Shown: positions 15,166-23,666, numbered from the stretch's first letter. The stretch is DNA of 64,000 nucleotides from Gemmobacter nectariphilus DSM 15620 (GCF_000429765.1 NZ_AUCM01000004.1:62001-126000), one strand, 5' to 3'. The notes: a model not told the origin generated them from the letters alone. Made by a program: numbers and translations.

Positions 15166-15789
15166 TCAGGTCAGCGCGGCCAGTTCGGCCAGCACGCTGT
15201 TCAGCGGTGCCGTGGCGACGACATTCGCCAGATCGGCGATGGCGGCGTCATGGGTGGCGGTCGAAAAGGCGGCGCAGGCGTCGGACACCACGGTCACATG
15301 CAGATCGCGCACATGCGCCTCGCGCGCGGTCGAGGCGACGCCGCCATTGGTGACGATGCCGCAGACCAGCACATGCTGGACCCCCGCACGGCGCAGCACA
15401 TATTCCAGCCGCGACTGGTAAAAGGCGGAAAACGCGATCTTTTCGACGCAGGAGTCGATCGGGCCCAGATCGTCGATCACCTGTTGGCCCCAGCTGCCGG
15501 GGGCAAAGTCGCCATCGCGCAGAAACGGGCGCAATTCGCGCAGGTGATCGGCGATCATCGCCTTGCCTCCACGCCCCGGAACCAGCGTGAACTGGGTGGC
15601 GACGGTGAACATGCCCTGCGCGCGGCAGGCATTGGCCAGGTCCGCCACGCGCGGGGGCAGGGCGGCGATCAGATCCGACTTGGCGCCGCCGCGGGCATAG
15701 GCGCCATCGGGGTGCAGAAAGTCGTTCTGCATGTCGACGATCAGCAGCGCGGTGTCCTGGCGGCTGATCGGGTGGGGCTTGCGTGCCAT
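15166..15789 (-). CDS. Isochorismatase-fold hydrolase lacking the catalytic cysteine
   Basis: A 207-residue protein of the cysteine hydrolase/isochorismatase superfamily, nearest in arrangement to RutB. Asp19 ('LLIVDMQNDF') and Lys117 ('CVEKIAFSAF') of the triad are in place. The nucleophile position in 'GIVTNGGVASTAREA' is Gly150 where RutB and other amidohydrolases have Cys. The DNA reads GGC GGC without ambiguity. EntB/PhzD-type isochorismatases also lack this Cys and use acid-base chemistry on vinyl ethers. Amide hydrolysis by the usual mechanism is therefore unlikely. Three bases separate it from the hydantoinase A gene upstream. Confidence 0.85.
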   Translation of the reverse strand: MARKPHPISRQDTALLIVDMQNDFLHPDGAYARGGAKSDLIAALPPRVADLANACRAQGMFTVATQFTLVPGRGGKAMIADHLRELRPFLRDGDFAPGSWGQQVIDDLGPIDSCVEKIAFSAFYQSRLEYVLRRAGVQHVLVCGIVTNGGVASTAREAHVRDLHVTVVSDACAAFSTATHDAAIADLANVVATAPLNSVLAELAALT

Positions 15790-15792
15790 GGG

Positions 15793-17832
15793 TCAGATCC
15801 TCTCGATCACCAGATTGCCGCAGGCATCGACGACGCCGGTCAGGCCGGGATCGACGAAGATCGTGGTATCGGGCTGTTCCAGCAGGCAGGGGCCCGTCAC
15901 GCGCGCGCCCACCGCCAGCGCCAGCCGGTCATAGACCGGGGCCTTGTGCAGCTGCCCGTCGGCGTAAAGGTCGCGCATCTCCAGCACGCAGTCTTCGGGC
16001 GCCTTGCCACCCGCCGGGGCCAGCGCGCGCAGGTCGAACTTGGGCCGCCGCCCGATCAGCGTGACGCGCAGGTTCATCACCCGTGCCGGCACACCCTCCA
16101 GCAGCCGGCCAAAGATCGCGCGGTAGCTGTCGTCAAAGCGGGCCTGGATCGCGGCGACCGACAGATCGTCCGCGTCGATGGCGACCGGGACGGTATGGGT
16201 CTGCCCGACATAGAGCATGTCGAGTTCGACCAGCCGCTCCACCGCCTCGAAAGCGACATTGGCGCGGGTCAGCGCCGCGCGCCCAAGTCCGTCCATCCGG
16301 GCGATTTCCGCGCCGATCAGCGCGGGGTCCAGCGTGGCCAGCGGCTGGTTGATGGTGCGCACGTTGTCGTGGCGCATGTCGGCCACCACGCAGCCAAGCG
16401 CCGAGACGACGCCCGGATAGCGCGGCACCAGCGATTTGGCGACGCCCACCTCCTGGATCAGCGCGCCGGTATGCAGCGCGCCGCCGCCGCCAAAGGGCAT
16501 GGCGGCAAAATCGTTGGGATCAAGCCCGCGTTCGATGGACACCAGCCGGATCGCCCCGGCCATGCGGGCATTGGCCACGCGAATGATCGCCTCGGCCGCC
16601 GCCAGAACGTCCATGCCCAGGGGGCCGGCGACATGTTCCTGAATGGCCGCGCGCGCCGCTTCGACATCCAGCCGGTCCAGCTTGCCGCCGATGGGTTTGG
16701 CCGCGTTGATGCGGCCCAGCACAAGGTTCGCATCGGTCACGGTGGGGCGGGTGTTGCCAAGACCATAGCAGACCGGGCCGGGGTTCGACCCGGCCGATTC
16801 AGGGCCCACGCACAACATGCCGCCGCGGTCGATCCAGGCGATGGATCCGCCACCGGCGCCGATGGTCGTGATCTCGATCATCGGGGACCGGATCACCATG
16901 CCGAAGTCGATTGCCGTCTGCGCCGCGAGGGCGGACCGGCCATCGGCGATCATCGACACATCGAACGAGGTGCCGCCCATGTCGCAGGTGATGATGTTCT
17001 TGAACCCGGCGGTTTCCCCGATATGGCGCGCGGCCATCACCCCGGCGGCCGGGCCGGACAGCGCGGTTTTCACCGGCAGCGCCTTGGCCTGTTCGATGGC
17101 CATCACCCCGCCATTCGACTGCACGATCAGGATTTCGCCATCGAACCCCGAGGCACGCAGGCTTTTTTCCAGCCGGTCAAGGTAATGCGTGACCACCGGC
17201 TGAAGATAGGCGTTCAGCGAGGCCGTCGAGGCGCGTTCGAATTCGCGGATCTCGGGCAGGATTTCCACCGCCGAAGTGACATGTTCGCTGGGCCAGATCG
17301 AGCGCACGGCCTCGACCGCGATGCGCTCGTTCTCGCCGTTGGCATAGCCGTTCATGAAGAACACGCAGACCGCCTCGCAGCCCTGGTCCAGCAGCTGGCG
17401 GGCGGCGGATTTGACCGCCTCGGGGTCCACATGTTCGAGGATCTCGCCGCTGGCAAGGGTGCGCTCAGTCACCTCCAGCCGGTCGGCGCGGTCGATCACC
17501 GGGGTGAAGGTGCCGTCCAGCCCCCAGGTCTTGGGCCGGTCGCGGCGGCGCATTTCCAGCACGTCGCGGAACCCTTGGGTGGTGATGATGCCGGTATGCC
17601 CGCCCTTGCGTTCCAATAGCGCATTGGTGCCGACGGTGGTGCCATGCACCACGGTGCGGATGGTCGAGAAGTCGGGCACCAGACGGCCGATGCCTTCGAC
17701 AAAGCCCTTGGACTGGTCGCCCCGGGTCGAGGGGATCTTGGTGATGGTGACGGAGCCCGCGGCCTCGTCCAGCGCGAAGATGTCTGTGAAGGTGCCGCCG
17801 ACATCGACGCCGATGATGAAGGTCTTGGTCAT
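15793..17832 (-). CDS. Hydantoinase/oxoprolinase subunit A
   Basis: A 679-residue ATP-binding subunit of the HyuA/5-oxoprolinase family. It opens with 'FIIGVDVGGTFTDIFAL', followed by 'VVHGTTVGTNALLERKG', the actin-like 'ITCDMGGTSFDVSMI', 'TIGAGGGSIAWID' and 'PFGGGGALH'. Family complexes open 5-membered cyclic amides or imides (N-methylhydantoin, 5-oxoproline) at the cost of ATP; some members are acetone/acetophenone carboxylases. The start at 17832 overlaps the hydantoinase B stop by 4 bases, as expected for subunits of one complex. With the nearby RutA-like oxygenase it suggests that a ring amide is opened. Confidence 0.92.
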   Translation of the reverse strand: MTKTFIIGVDVGGTFTDIFALDEAAGSVTITKIPSTRGDQSKGFVEGIGRLVPDFSTIRTVVHGTTVGTNALLERKGGHTGIITTQGFRDVLEMRRRDRPKTWGLDGTFTPVIDRADRLEVTERTLASGEILEHVDPEAVKSAARQLLDQGCEAVCVFFMNGYANGENERIAVEAVRSIWPSEHVTSAVEILPEIREFERASTASLNAYLQPVVTHYLDRLEKSLRASGFDGEILIVQSNGGVMAIEQAKALPVKTALSGPAAGVMAARHIGETAGFKNIITCDMGGTSFDVSMIADGRSALAAQTAIDFGMVIRSPMIEITTIGAGGGSIAWIDRGGMLCVGPESAGSNPGPVCYGLGNTRPTVTDANLVLGRINAAKPIGGKLDRLDVEAARAAIQEHVAGPLGMDVLAAAEAIIRVANARMAGAIRLVSIERGLDPNDFAAMPFGGGGALHTGALIQEVGVAKSLVPRYPGVVSALGCVVADMRHDNVRTINQPLATLDPALIGAEIARMDGLGRAALTRANVAFEAVERLVELDMLYVGQTHTVPVAIDADDLSVAAIQARFDDSYRAIFGRLLEGVPARVMNLRVTLIGRRPKFDLRALAPAGGKAPEDCVLEMRDLYADGQLHKAPVYDRLALAVGARVTGPCLLEQPDTTIFVDPGLTGVVDACGNLVIERI

Positions 17833-19496
17833 TGCTTGTTCGCCATTCCGGTGGTCTGGGGCGCGGTGACATAGCCGCGGCGGATATCCTCGGCGCTCAG
17901 GGCGGGGTCGCGGTCCGAGGGCGCGCCCCAGCCGCCGCCGCCCGGTGTCATCAGGCGGATGCGGCGGCCCTTTTCCAGCTTCACGCCCATCACCTTGGAC
18001 ACCATGGGCGGGCTGTGGGTGCCGTCGGCATCGTCCCATTCGAACCTCGTGCAGGCGCCATCGCCGCCGCCCATCACCCCATGGGGCGCATGGCGGCCGC
18101 GTTCGCCGAACAGGGTCACTTCGGTATCGTCTTCCAGCGTCTCGATTTCATAGATCGCGCCAAGGCCGCCCCGGTGGGCGCCGTCGCCTGCCGAATCCGG
18201 GCGCAGCGCCCATTGCCGGAAGATCACCGGGTTCGCGGCCTCCAGCACCTCGACCGGCGGGATGGTCGAGGTCGAGATCGGCGCATTGCCGTGGCTGAGC
18301 CCATCGCCATGGGCGTGCCCGCCGTGCCCGCCGCCGAAGAACGAGAACATCACCCAGCGGCTGCCATCGCGGCGCCGGCCTGACAGGGTCAGCGCATTGA
18401 TCGTGCCATAGGCATTGCCAAAGGCCCGTTCGGGCGAGATCTGGGCAAAGGCCTGAAAGATCACGTCGATCAGGCGCATGATGGTTTCGGTATAGCCGCC
18501 CGTCGGCATCGGGTGTTCGGCGGCCAGGATCGAGCCTTCGGGGATCATGAAGTCGATGGGCGCCAGCACCCCGCCATTGGCCGGGATTTCCGGGAACAGA
18601 TGCTTGATCGCCACATAGCAGGCCGCAATCGTCGTCCCGCGCGAGATGTTCAGCGGCCCCCGGCAGGCCGGGGCCGAGCGCGAGAAGTCGAAGGTCAGCC
18701 CGCCTTCGCGCACCGTCATGTCAACGGCGATGCGCAGCGGCGTGTCGGTCACGCCGTCATTATCGAGGAAATCCTCGGCCGACACGGTGCCGGCGGGCAG
18801 TTCGGCAATGCGCGCCAGCATCAGCTTGCGGGCGCGTTCGCGCATATCGGCAAAGCCCTCAGTCACCACGGCATCGCCATACTGGTCCAGCAATTCCGAC
18901 AGCCGCCGCTCGCCCAGATCAAGGGCGTTCACCATGCCGTTCAGATCGCCGAACATCGACCTGGGCTGGCGGGTGTTGGCCATCATCACGTCAAGGATGT
19001 CGCGCCGCATGGTGCCGGCGGCGAACAGCTTGACGGGCGGGATGACCACCGCCTCTTGAAAGGCTTCGGTGGCGCGGGGGTTGTAGTTGCCGGCAACATT
19101 GCCGCCCACGTCGTGGTAGTGCCCGGCCGAGGCCAGCCAGCAGAACAGCTTGCCATCCCGGAACACCGGGCGGACCAGCTTGAAATCCGACAGGTGGGTG
19201 CCGCCGCGATAGGGGTCGTTGAAGATATAGACATCGCCTGGCGCCAGATCGCCATCGGCCGCCGCCTTGTCGATCACCGCCTTGACGGCAAAGGCCATCA
19301 CGCCGGTAAAGATCGGCAGGCCCTGCTTGCCCTGAATCAGCGTATCGCCGGTCAGGGCGTCATAGATCCCGTGCGAGGCATCATGCGCCTCGGCGATGAT
19401 CGGGTTGAAGGCCGCGCGATAGAGCGTCGCGTCCATCTCGTCGGCGATCTGTTCAAGCCGCCCGCCCAGAATGGCCAGCGTGACGGGGTCCATCAT
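17829..19496 (-). CDS. Hydantoinase/oxoprolinase subunit B
   Basis: A 555-residue partner of the preceding subunit. Typical HyuB features are 'ADEMDATLYRAAFNPIIAEAHDASHGIYD', 'GDVYIFNDPYRGGTHLSD', 'HYHDVGGNVAGNYNPRATEAFQEAVVIPP' and 'PGGGGWGAPSDRDP' near the C-terminus. The conserved His/Asp residues in the first half are thought to bind metal and substrate. The gene is coupled to both neighbours by 4-base overlaps (lyase gene upstream, HyuA gene downstream). Substrate not deducible; cyclic amide or imide by family. Confidence 0.92.
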   Translation of the reverse strand: MMDPVTLAILGGRLEQIADEMDATLYRAAFNPIIAEAHDASHGIYDALTGDTLIQGKQGLPIFTGVMAFAVKAVIDKAAADGDLAPGDVYIFNDPYRGGTHLSDFKLVRPVFRDGKLFCWLASAGHYHDVGGNVAGNYNPRATEAFQEAVVIPPVKLFAAGTMRRDILDVMMANTRQPRSMFGDLNGMVNALDLGERRLSELLDQYGDAVVTEGFADMRERARKLMLARIAELPAGTVSAEDFLDNDGVTDTPLRIAVDMTVREGGLTFDFSRSAPACRGPLNISRGTTIAACYVAIKHLFPEIPANGGVLAPIDFMIPEGSILAAEHPMPTGGYTETIMRLIDVIFQAFAQISPERAFGNAYGTINALTLSGRRRDGSRWVMFSFFGGGHGGHAHGDGLSHGNAPISTSTIPPVEVLEAANPVIFRQWALRPDSAGDGAHRGGLGAIYEIETLEDDTEVTLFGERGRHAPHGVMGGGDGACTRFEWDDADGTHSPPMVSKVMGVKLEKGRRIRLMTPGGGGWGAPSDRDPALSAEDIRRGYVTAPQTTGMANKQ

Positions 19497-20404
19497 TGTT
19501 TCGTCTCTCCGGTAAAGGCGGGCTGAATGTCGGGGTCATAGCGTTTGCCAAGCGCGAGCAGATCCTCGGTGCCGACAATGCCGTTGATCCCGCGCAGATC
19601 GTTCATGCGGGGCAGGAAGGGGGCGTTGGTGCCATGGGCCATCAGGCTGGAATAGTAATCGTCCAGCGCCCGGCTGACCGCGCGGACCGCGCCGCCCGGG
19701 AAGATGACGATGGAAAAGCCCAGCGATTCCAGCGTGCTGGCAGGCAGCAGCGGCGTGGCGCCGCCTTCGACGATATTGACCAGCAGCGGCACGCGGCCAG
19801 CATAGCGCGTGGTGACGGTGCGCATGTCGGCATCGCTGCCGATCGCCTCGATGAACAGCACATCGGCGCCTGCCTCGGCATAGGCATCGGCCCGGTCCAG
19901 CGCGCGGTCCAGCCCCTCGACCCCGACTGCATCGGTGCGCGCCACGATCAGCGTCTGGTCCGAGGCGCGGGCGTCCAGCGCGGCCTTGATCTTGCCGACC
20001 ATCTCGGAGGTCGAGATCAGGCTTTTGCCGCCCAGATGGCCGCAGCGCTTGGGCAGGGTCTGGTCTTCCAGCTGGATTGCGGCGGCGCCCGCGCGTTCGA
20101 ACAGGCGCACGGTGCGCTGCACGTTCAGCGCATTGCCATAGCCGTTGTCGGCATCGACCAGGATCGGGATGTCCACCCGGTCGGCGATCAGCGTCAGCAG
20201 CTGCGCCACCTCGGCCATCGACACAAGGCCGACATCGGGCCGGCCCAGCTGGGTATAGGCAATCGAGGCGCCAGACAGATACAGCGCCTCGGCCCCGGCC
20301 TTTTGCGCCAGAACGGCGGACAGCGAATCGTAGATGCCTGGCATGACGACGATCCGCCCCTGGGCCAGACGGTCGCGCAGTTTGGATGCGGAATTGTCAG
20401 TCAC
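19493..20404 (-). CDS. Isocitrate lyase/PEP mutase-family C-C lyase (2,3-dimethylmalate lyase-like)
   Basis: A 303-residue TIM-barrel enzyme. 'YLSGASIAYTQLGRPDVGL' and 'PILVDADNGYGNALNVQRTVR' are the metal-binding region, and 'LEDQTLPKRCGHLGGKSLI' carries the KRCGH catalytic loop that marks true lyases over mutases. Family members cleave 2-methylisocitrate, 2,3-dimethylmalate or oxaloacetate. No methylcitrate synthase lies nearby, and the next two genes encode a LeuC/LeuD-type hydratase. The pair resembles dimethylmaleate hydratase plus 2,3-dimethylmalate lyase of anaerobic nicotinate breakdown, which yields pyruvate and propionate. The exact substrate here is inferred. Confidence 0.88.
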   Translation of the reverse strand: MTDNSASKLRDRLAQGRIVVMPGIYDSLSAVLAQKAGAEALYLSGASIAYTQLGRPDVGLVSMAEVAQLLTLIADRVDIPILVDADNGYGNALNVQRTVRLFERAGAAAIQLEDQTLPKRCGHLGGKSLISTSEMVGKIKAALDARASDQTLIVARTDAVGVEGLDRALDRADAYAEAGADVLFIEAIGSDADMRTVTTRYAGRVPLLVNIVEGGATPLLPASTLESLGFSIVIFPGGAVRAVSRALDDYYSSLMAHGTNAPFLPRMNDLRGINGIVGTEDLLALGKRYDPDIQPAFTGETKQ

Positions 20405-20897
20405 TCGTCGCTCCGTCGGGTTGGGACTGCGATTTCAGATGCGCCAGCAAGCCGCCTGCCTCGATCAGCGAGACAAGCAGCGGCGGCAGCGGCGGGGTGG
20501 CCAGCGTCTGGCTACGGGTCAGGTTGCGGATCTGGCCAGCGGCGAAATCGACATCGACGGCATCGCCTTCGGCAATGGTCAGCGCGTCGGCGCAGATCAA
20601 TGCGGGCAGGCCAAGGTTGAAGGCGTTGCGATAGAAGATCCCGGCGAAGGACGGTGCGATCACCGCCTTGATCCCCAGCTCGCGCAGCGCCGCCGCCGCC
20701 TGTTCGCGCGACGATCCGATGCCGAAATTCTCGCCCCCCACCAGCACATCGCCGGGGCGCACGCCGGGGGCGAAATCGGGGCGCAGATCTTCCAGGCAAT
20801 GCGCGGCGATGTCCGCCAGCGACAGGTGCATGTATTTCCCCGGCGCCAGCGCGTCGGTGTCGATATTGGCGCCCAGAACCCAGGCCTTGCCGGTCAT
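20397..20897 (-). CDS. Aconitase-family hydratase, small subunit (LeuD/DmdB-like)
   Basis: A 166-residue swivel-domain subunit. 'WVLGANIDTDALAPGKYMH' opens it and 'GENFGIGSSREQAAAALRELGIKAVIAPSFAGIFYRNAFNLGLPAL' contains the GSSRE substrate-binding loop. The length and N-terminus fit the archaeal/DmdB-type small subunits more than proteobacterial LeuD (~200 residues). With the large subunit it would add or remove water on a substituted maleate/malate. It overlaps the lyase gene by 8 bases and the large-subunit gene by 4. A leucine-pathway role is unlikely given the operon. Confidence 0.88.
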   Translation of the reverse strand: MTGKAWVLGANIDTDALAPGKYMHLSLADIAAHCLEDLRPDFAPGVRPGDVLVGGENFGIGSSREQAAAALRELGIKAVIAPSFAGIFYRNAFNLGLPALICADALTIAEGDAVDVDFAAGQIRNLTRSQTLATPPLPPLLVSLIEAGGLLAHLKSQSQPDGATSD

Positions 20898-22180
20898 GCG
20901 GCACCCCCTTTCAGCATCGGGCGCGGATCGGTGATCCGCCCTGCGATGGCCGAGGCCGCAACCGTATAGGGCGAGGCCAGCCAGACCTGCGCGCTGTCAG
21001 CGCCCATGCGGCCGCGAAAGTTCCGCGCGGTGGTGGAGATTGCTCGCACATTCTCGCCCAGCCGGGCCGAGCCATAGCCCGCGCAGATGCCGCAGGCGTT
21101 GGGCAGAAGTTCCGCCCCGGCCGCGATCAACGTATCCAGCGTGCCATCGGCGGCGGCCTCTTGCTGGTCGCGCAGGGTGGCGGGGGCCAGCAGCAGGCGC
21201 AGTCCATCGGCAATGCGGTGCCCGCGCATCACGCTGGCGGCCATGCGCATGTCGGCCAGCTTGGCCCCGGTGCAGGCGCCGATATAGGCCAGATCCAGAG
21301 GGGTTCCCGCATGGGTGTCGATGGGGGCGGAATTGGCCGGGCTATGGGGCGCGGCGACCTGCGGGGGCAGGGCAGAGGCGTCAAAGACATGATGTTCCGA
21401 TACCTCGGCCCCCGGATCGGTGCGCCAGTTTGCCCAATCGTCCGGCACCTCGCCGCCATGGGCGCGGATATGGGCGACGGTGGTGTCATCGGCGGCGATC
21501 AGCCCGGCTTGCCCGCCCAGCTCGGCCGTCATGTTGGCCAGCGTCATGCGTTCCTGCATGGGCAGGGCGGCAATCGCGCTGCCGGTATATTCGACGGCCT
21601 GCGAGCGCCCGCCGCCCATGCCGAAGCGGCCGCACAGGAACAGCATGATGTCCTTGGCCGACACACCGGGGGCAAGGGTGCCGTCGAACTGCATCAGGAT
21701 GGTTTCGGGCACCGTCAGCCAGGTCTGACCGGATGCCAGAACCCCCGCCATGTCGGTGGCCCCCACCCCGAACATATAGGCGCCAAAGGCCCCGCCGGTT
21801 GGCGAATGACTGTCACCACCGACGACGAACATGCCTGGTTTCAGCAGACCGCGTTCAGGGAGCACCGCGTGACAGATGCCGACGCTGTCAAAGACCTGGC
21901 CGATTCGCCGTTCCACCGCGAATGTGCGGGCGGTCTCGACGATGGCACGGGTCGCGTCAGTATCGGCGGGAATGAAATGGTCCAGCACCAGCGCGACGCG
22001 GGCCGGATCCCAGATCTCGCGCCCGATTTCCTTCAGCATCGGCGCCACGCGGCGGGGGCCGCCCGAATCGTGGATCATCGCCAGATCGACGTTGACGGTC
22101 ACGATCTCGCCTGGCCGCACGCTTGGCTTGCGGGCAGCGCGGGCGACGAGTTTCTGGGCAAGGGTTGCAGGGGCACTCAT
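20894..22180 (-). CDS. Aconitase-family hydratase, large subunit (LeuC/DmdA-like)
   Basis: A 428-residue Fe-S subunit. The three cluster cysteines can be placed: 'AYIGACTGAKLADM' and 'LPNACGICAGYG' (CxxC). Also present are 'VDLAMIHDSGGP', 'DHFIPA' and 'VVGGDSHSPTGGAFGAYMFGVGATDMA'. The length (~420) is that of the homoaconitase/DmdA branch rather than bacterial LeuC (~465). It should be cytoplasmic, carry a [4Fe-4S] cluster and hydrate a 2,3-substituted maleate or similar acid. The ATG at 22180 overlaps the upstream TGA by 4 bases; an open frame runs further upstream but has no better start. Confidence 0.9.
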   Translation of the reverse strand: MSAPATLAQKLVARAARKPSVRPGEIVTVNVDLAMIHDSGGPRRVAPMLKEIGREIWDPARVALVLDHFIPADTDATRAIVETARTFAVERRIGQVFDSVGICHAVLPERGLLKPGMFVVGGDSHSPTGGAFGAYMFGVGATDMAGVLASGQTWLTVPETILMQFDGTLAPGVSAKDIMLFLCGRFGMGGGRSQAVEYTGSAIAALPMQERMTLANMTAELGGQAGLIAADDTTVAHIRAHGGEVPDDWANWRTDPGAEVSEHHVFDASALPPQVAAPHSPANSAPIDTHAGTPLDLAYIGACTGAKLADMRMAASVMRGHRIADGLRLLLAPATLRDQQEAAADGTLDTLIAAGAELLPNACGICAGYGSARLGENVRAISTTARNFRGRMGADSAQVWLASPYTVAASAIAGRITDPRPMLKGGAA

Positions 22181-22794
22181 GGCGCGGCGATCCTTGTGGC
22201 GGGGACCGCGACGGCGCCTTCGGGCAGCCGGGTGGGGGGCTGGCCGAAGCTGGCGATCCAGGTGAAGCCCAGCGGGTCGGGTGTGACATCGGGCAAAAGC
22301 CACGGCGCGGCAGGATCGCGCGCGGCGGCGGCGAAATGCTTGGGCAGGAACCCGGTGCGGCGCCACAGAATGTCGGCGCCTTCGGGCATGTCACCGCTGC
22401 CAAAGACGACGGTGGCCGTCTCGCCCGGCTCGGACCCGGCGCCGACCTGCTCGAACAGATAGGAATAGCGCAGATGCGGCGGCGGTTCGGCCCCCGGACG
22501 GCCATAGCCCCAAAGGCGCAGCCATTCCTTGCGGAACCCGTCGAGGCCCTTGTCGAACCACACGGATTCCAGATCGCCGACCGTGGAAATCGCCATGTAG
22601 TCGAAGTAATCCCACGGGAAGGGCGCAGGTCCGGTCAGCCGCCAGTTGGCATAATGACCCATTCCCTCAACCGCGTTGAAGAACGGGTTGTCGATGCGGC
22701 GCAGCCAGTCGCTGTAGCCGCGATCCTCGGCATCCGCGGGCACCGAATAGGCGATGAACACCATCTGCCGGCAGCTGGACAGGCGACGGTCCAT
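22177..22794 (-). CDS. Unrecognised conserved protein of the catabolic operon
   Basis: I do not recognise this 205-residue protein. It has no signal peptide or membrane helix. The first half, with 'MVFIAYSVPADAEDRGYSDWLRRIDNPFFNAVEGM' and then 'YFDYMAISTVGDLESVWFDKGLDGFRKEW', has the strand-helix rhythm of dimeric alpha/beta-barrel (EthD/DABB-like) proteins, a guess from pattern only. It is rich in Trp, Tyr and Phe. Its ATG overlaps the stop of the upstream alpha/beta hydrolase gene (TGATG), and its stop overlaps the LeuC-like start, so it is tightly co-translated and probably needed for the pathway. Confidence 0.7.
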   Translation of the reverse strand: MDRRLSSCRQMVFIAYSVPADAEDRGYSDWLRRIDNPFFNAVEGMGHYANWRLTGPAPFPWDYFDYMAISTVGDLESVWFDKGLDGFRKEWLRLWGYGRPGAEPPPHLRYSYLFEQVGAGSEPGETATVVFGSGDMPEGADILWRRTGFLPKHFAAAARDPAAPWLLPDVTPDPLGFTWIASFGQPPTRLPEGAVAVPATRIAAP

Positions 22795-23666
22795 CAGCGT
22801 GCCCCCGCCTGGTCAAGATAGGCTGAAAACACGGCGGTGGCCTGGACGGCATAATCGGGCAGGCCCCAGGCGGGCAGCTCGGCGGTTTCGGCCTGGGGGA
22901 TCAGCGATTTCAGCTCGTCAAAATAGCCGGCCAGCATGTCGGACCCCGACCCGGCCAGCAGCACCGGCACCCCGATCAGCGGCAGGCGCTGACGTTTGGG
23001 GTGGCGAAATGCGGCGCGATAGGACAGGTGATAGCTGCGCATCGCCTTGAGCACCTCGACCACGAAGTCGTGGAATTCCTGCGTTTCCGGCACGCCATTG
23101 GGCAGCCGCCCGGCCGCCGTGCGGTTGTAATAGGGCCAGAACAGGAACTGGTCGCGGCAGAAGTGCCAGACCTTCATCAGATGCGTCGCCTCGTCGTCGG
23201 GGGCGATCTCGCGGGCATAACGTTGCAGAACCTCGGCCTGCAATTCGGGCGAATAAAGGCCCATGCCGTCGATGATCAGGCTGTTCACCCGGTCCGGGTG
23301 GGCGATGGCGATCTCCATCGCGATCGAGGCCCCGGTGTGCGAGCCGTAAAGGTCGAACCGCTGCCCCGGCAGCAGCGCGTCGATGGCCGCAAACTGGGCT
23401 GCGGCCAGATCGCCGATTTCCGGCTGGGTCAGCGCCAGCGGGTCGCTGTCGCCATTGCCGGGCGTATCGGGGGCCAGCGCGAATCGGCCCGAGCGGGCAA
23501 AGGCCAGCAAGAACCCCTCCAGCTGTTTGGCCGAGCCGGGCGACTGGTGCAGCATCACCACCGGCAGCGCATGGCCAGGTGTTCCGGCCTGCCGCACATG
23601 GACTTGCCCATGGGGCAGGTCGACAAAGCTGCGGCGAATGCGGGCTGTGCCCGGCTGTGCGTCCAT
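22794..23666 (-). CDS. Alpha/beta hydrolase with His at the nucleophile position
   Basis: A 290-residue alpha/beta-fold protein and first gene of the eleven-gene operon. Strand and loop motifs are normal ('VVMLHQSPGSAKQLEGF', 'APDTPGNGDSD'). The nucleophile elbow reads YGSHTGAS, placing His110 where GxSxG enzymes have Ser; Ser109 is one residue too early. This HTG form is seen in a subset of alpha/beta hydrolases with unclear chemistry. It may act as a lyase or cofactor-free oxygenase instead of an esterase. I set the start at 23666, preceded by AGGAG; the open frame continues upstream without a better site. Confidence 0.82.
   Translation of the reverse strand: MDAQPGTARIRRSFVDLPHGQVHVRQAGTPGHALPVVMLHQSPGSAKQLEGFLLAFARSGRFALAPDTPGNGDSDPLALTQPEIGDLAAAQFAAIDALLPGQRFDLYGSHTGASIAMEIAIAHPDRVNSLIIDGMGLYSPELQAEVLQRYAREIAPDDEATHLMKVWHFCRDQFLFWPYYNRTAAGRLPNGVPETQEFHDFVVEVLKAMRSYHLSYRAAFRHPKRQRLPLIGVPVLLAGSGSDMLAGYFDELKSLIPQAETAELPAWGLPDYAVQATAVFSAYLDQAGAR

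Noticed and set aside
14068-15789. A rut pyrimidine operon
   Set aside because: Only rutA- and rutB-like genes are present and the RutB-like protein lacks the catalytic Cys.
13492-17619. A plus-strand reading frame of more than 1300 codons
   Set aside because: It lies antisense to four conserved enzyme genes and its translation is low-complexity His/Arg/Gly-rich with no motif. Long antisense frames are common in very GC-rich DNA.
19493-20404. Methylcitrate-cycle prpB
   Set aside because: No methylcitrate synthase or dehydratase of Prp type is nearby. The hydratase beside it is two-subunit LeuCD type.
20894-22180. Leucine biosynthesis leuC/leuD
   Set aside because: Subunit lengths fit the DmdA/DmdB and homoaconitase branch, and no leuA or leuB is near; the operon is catabolic.
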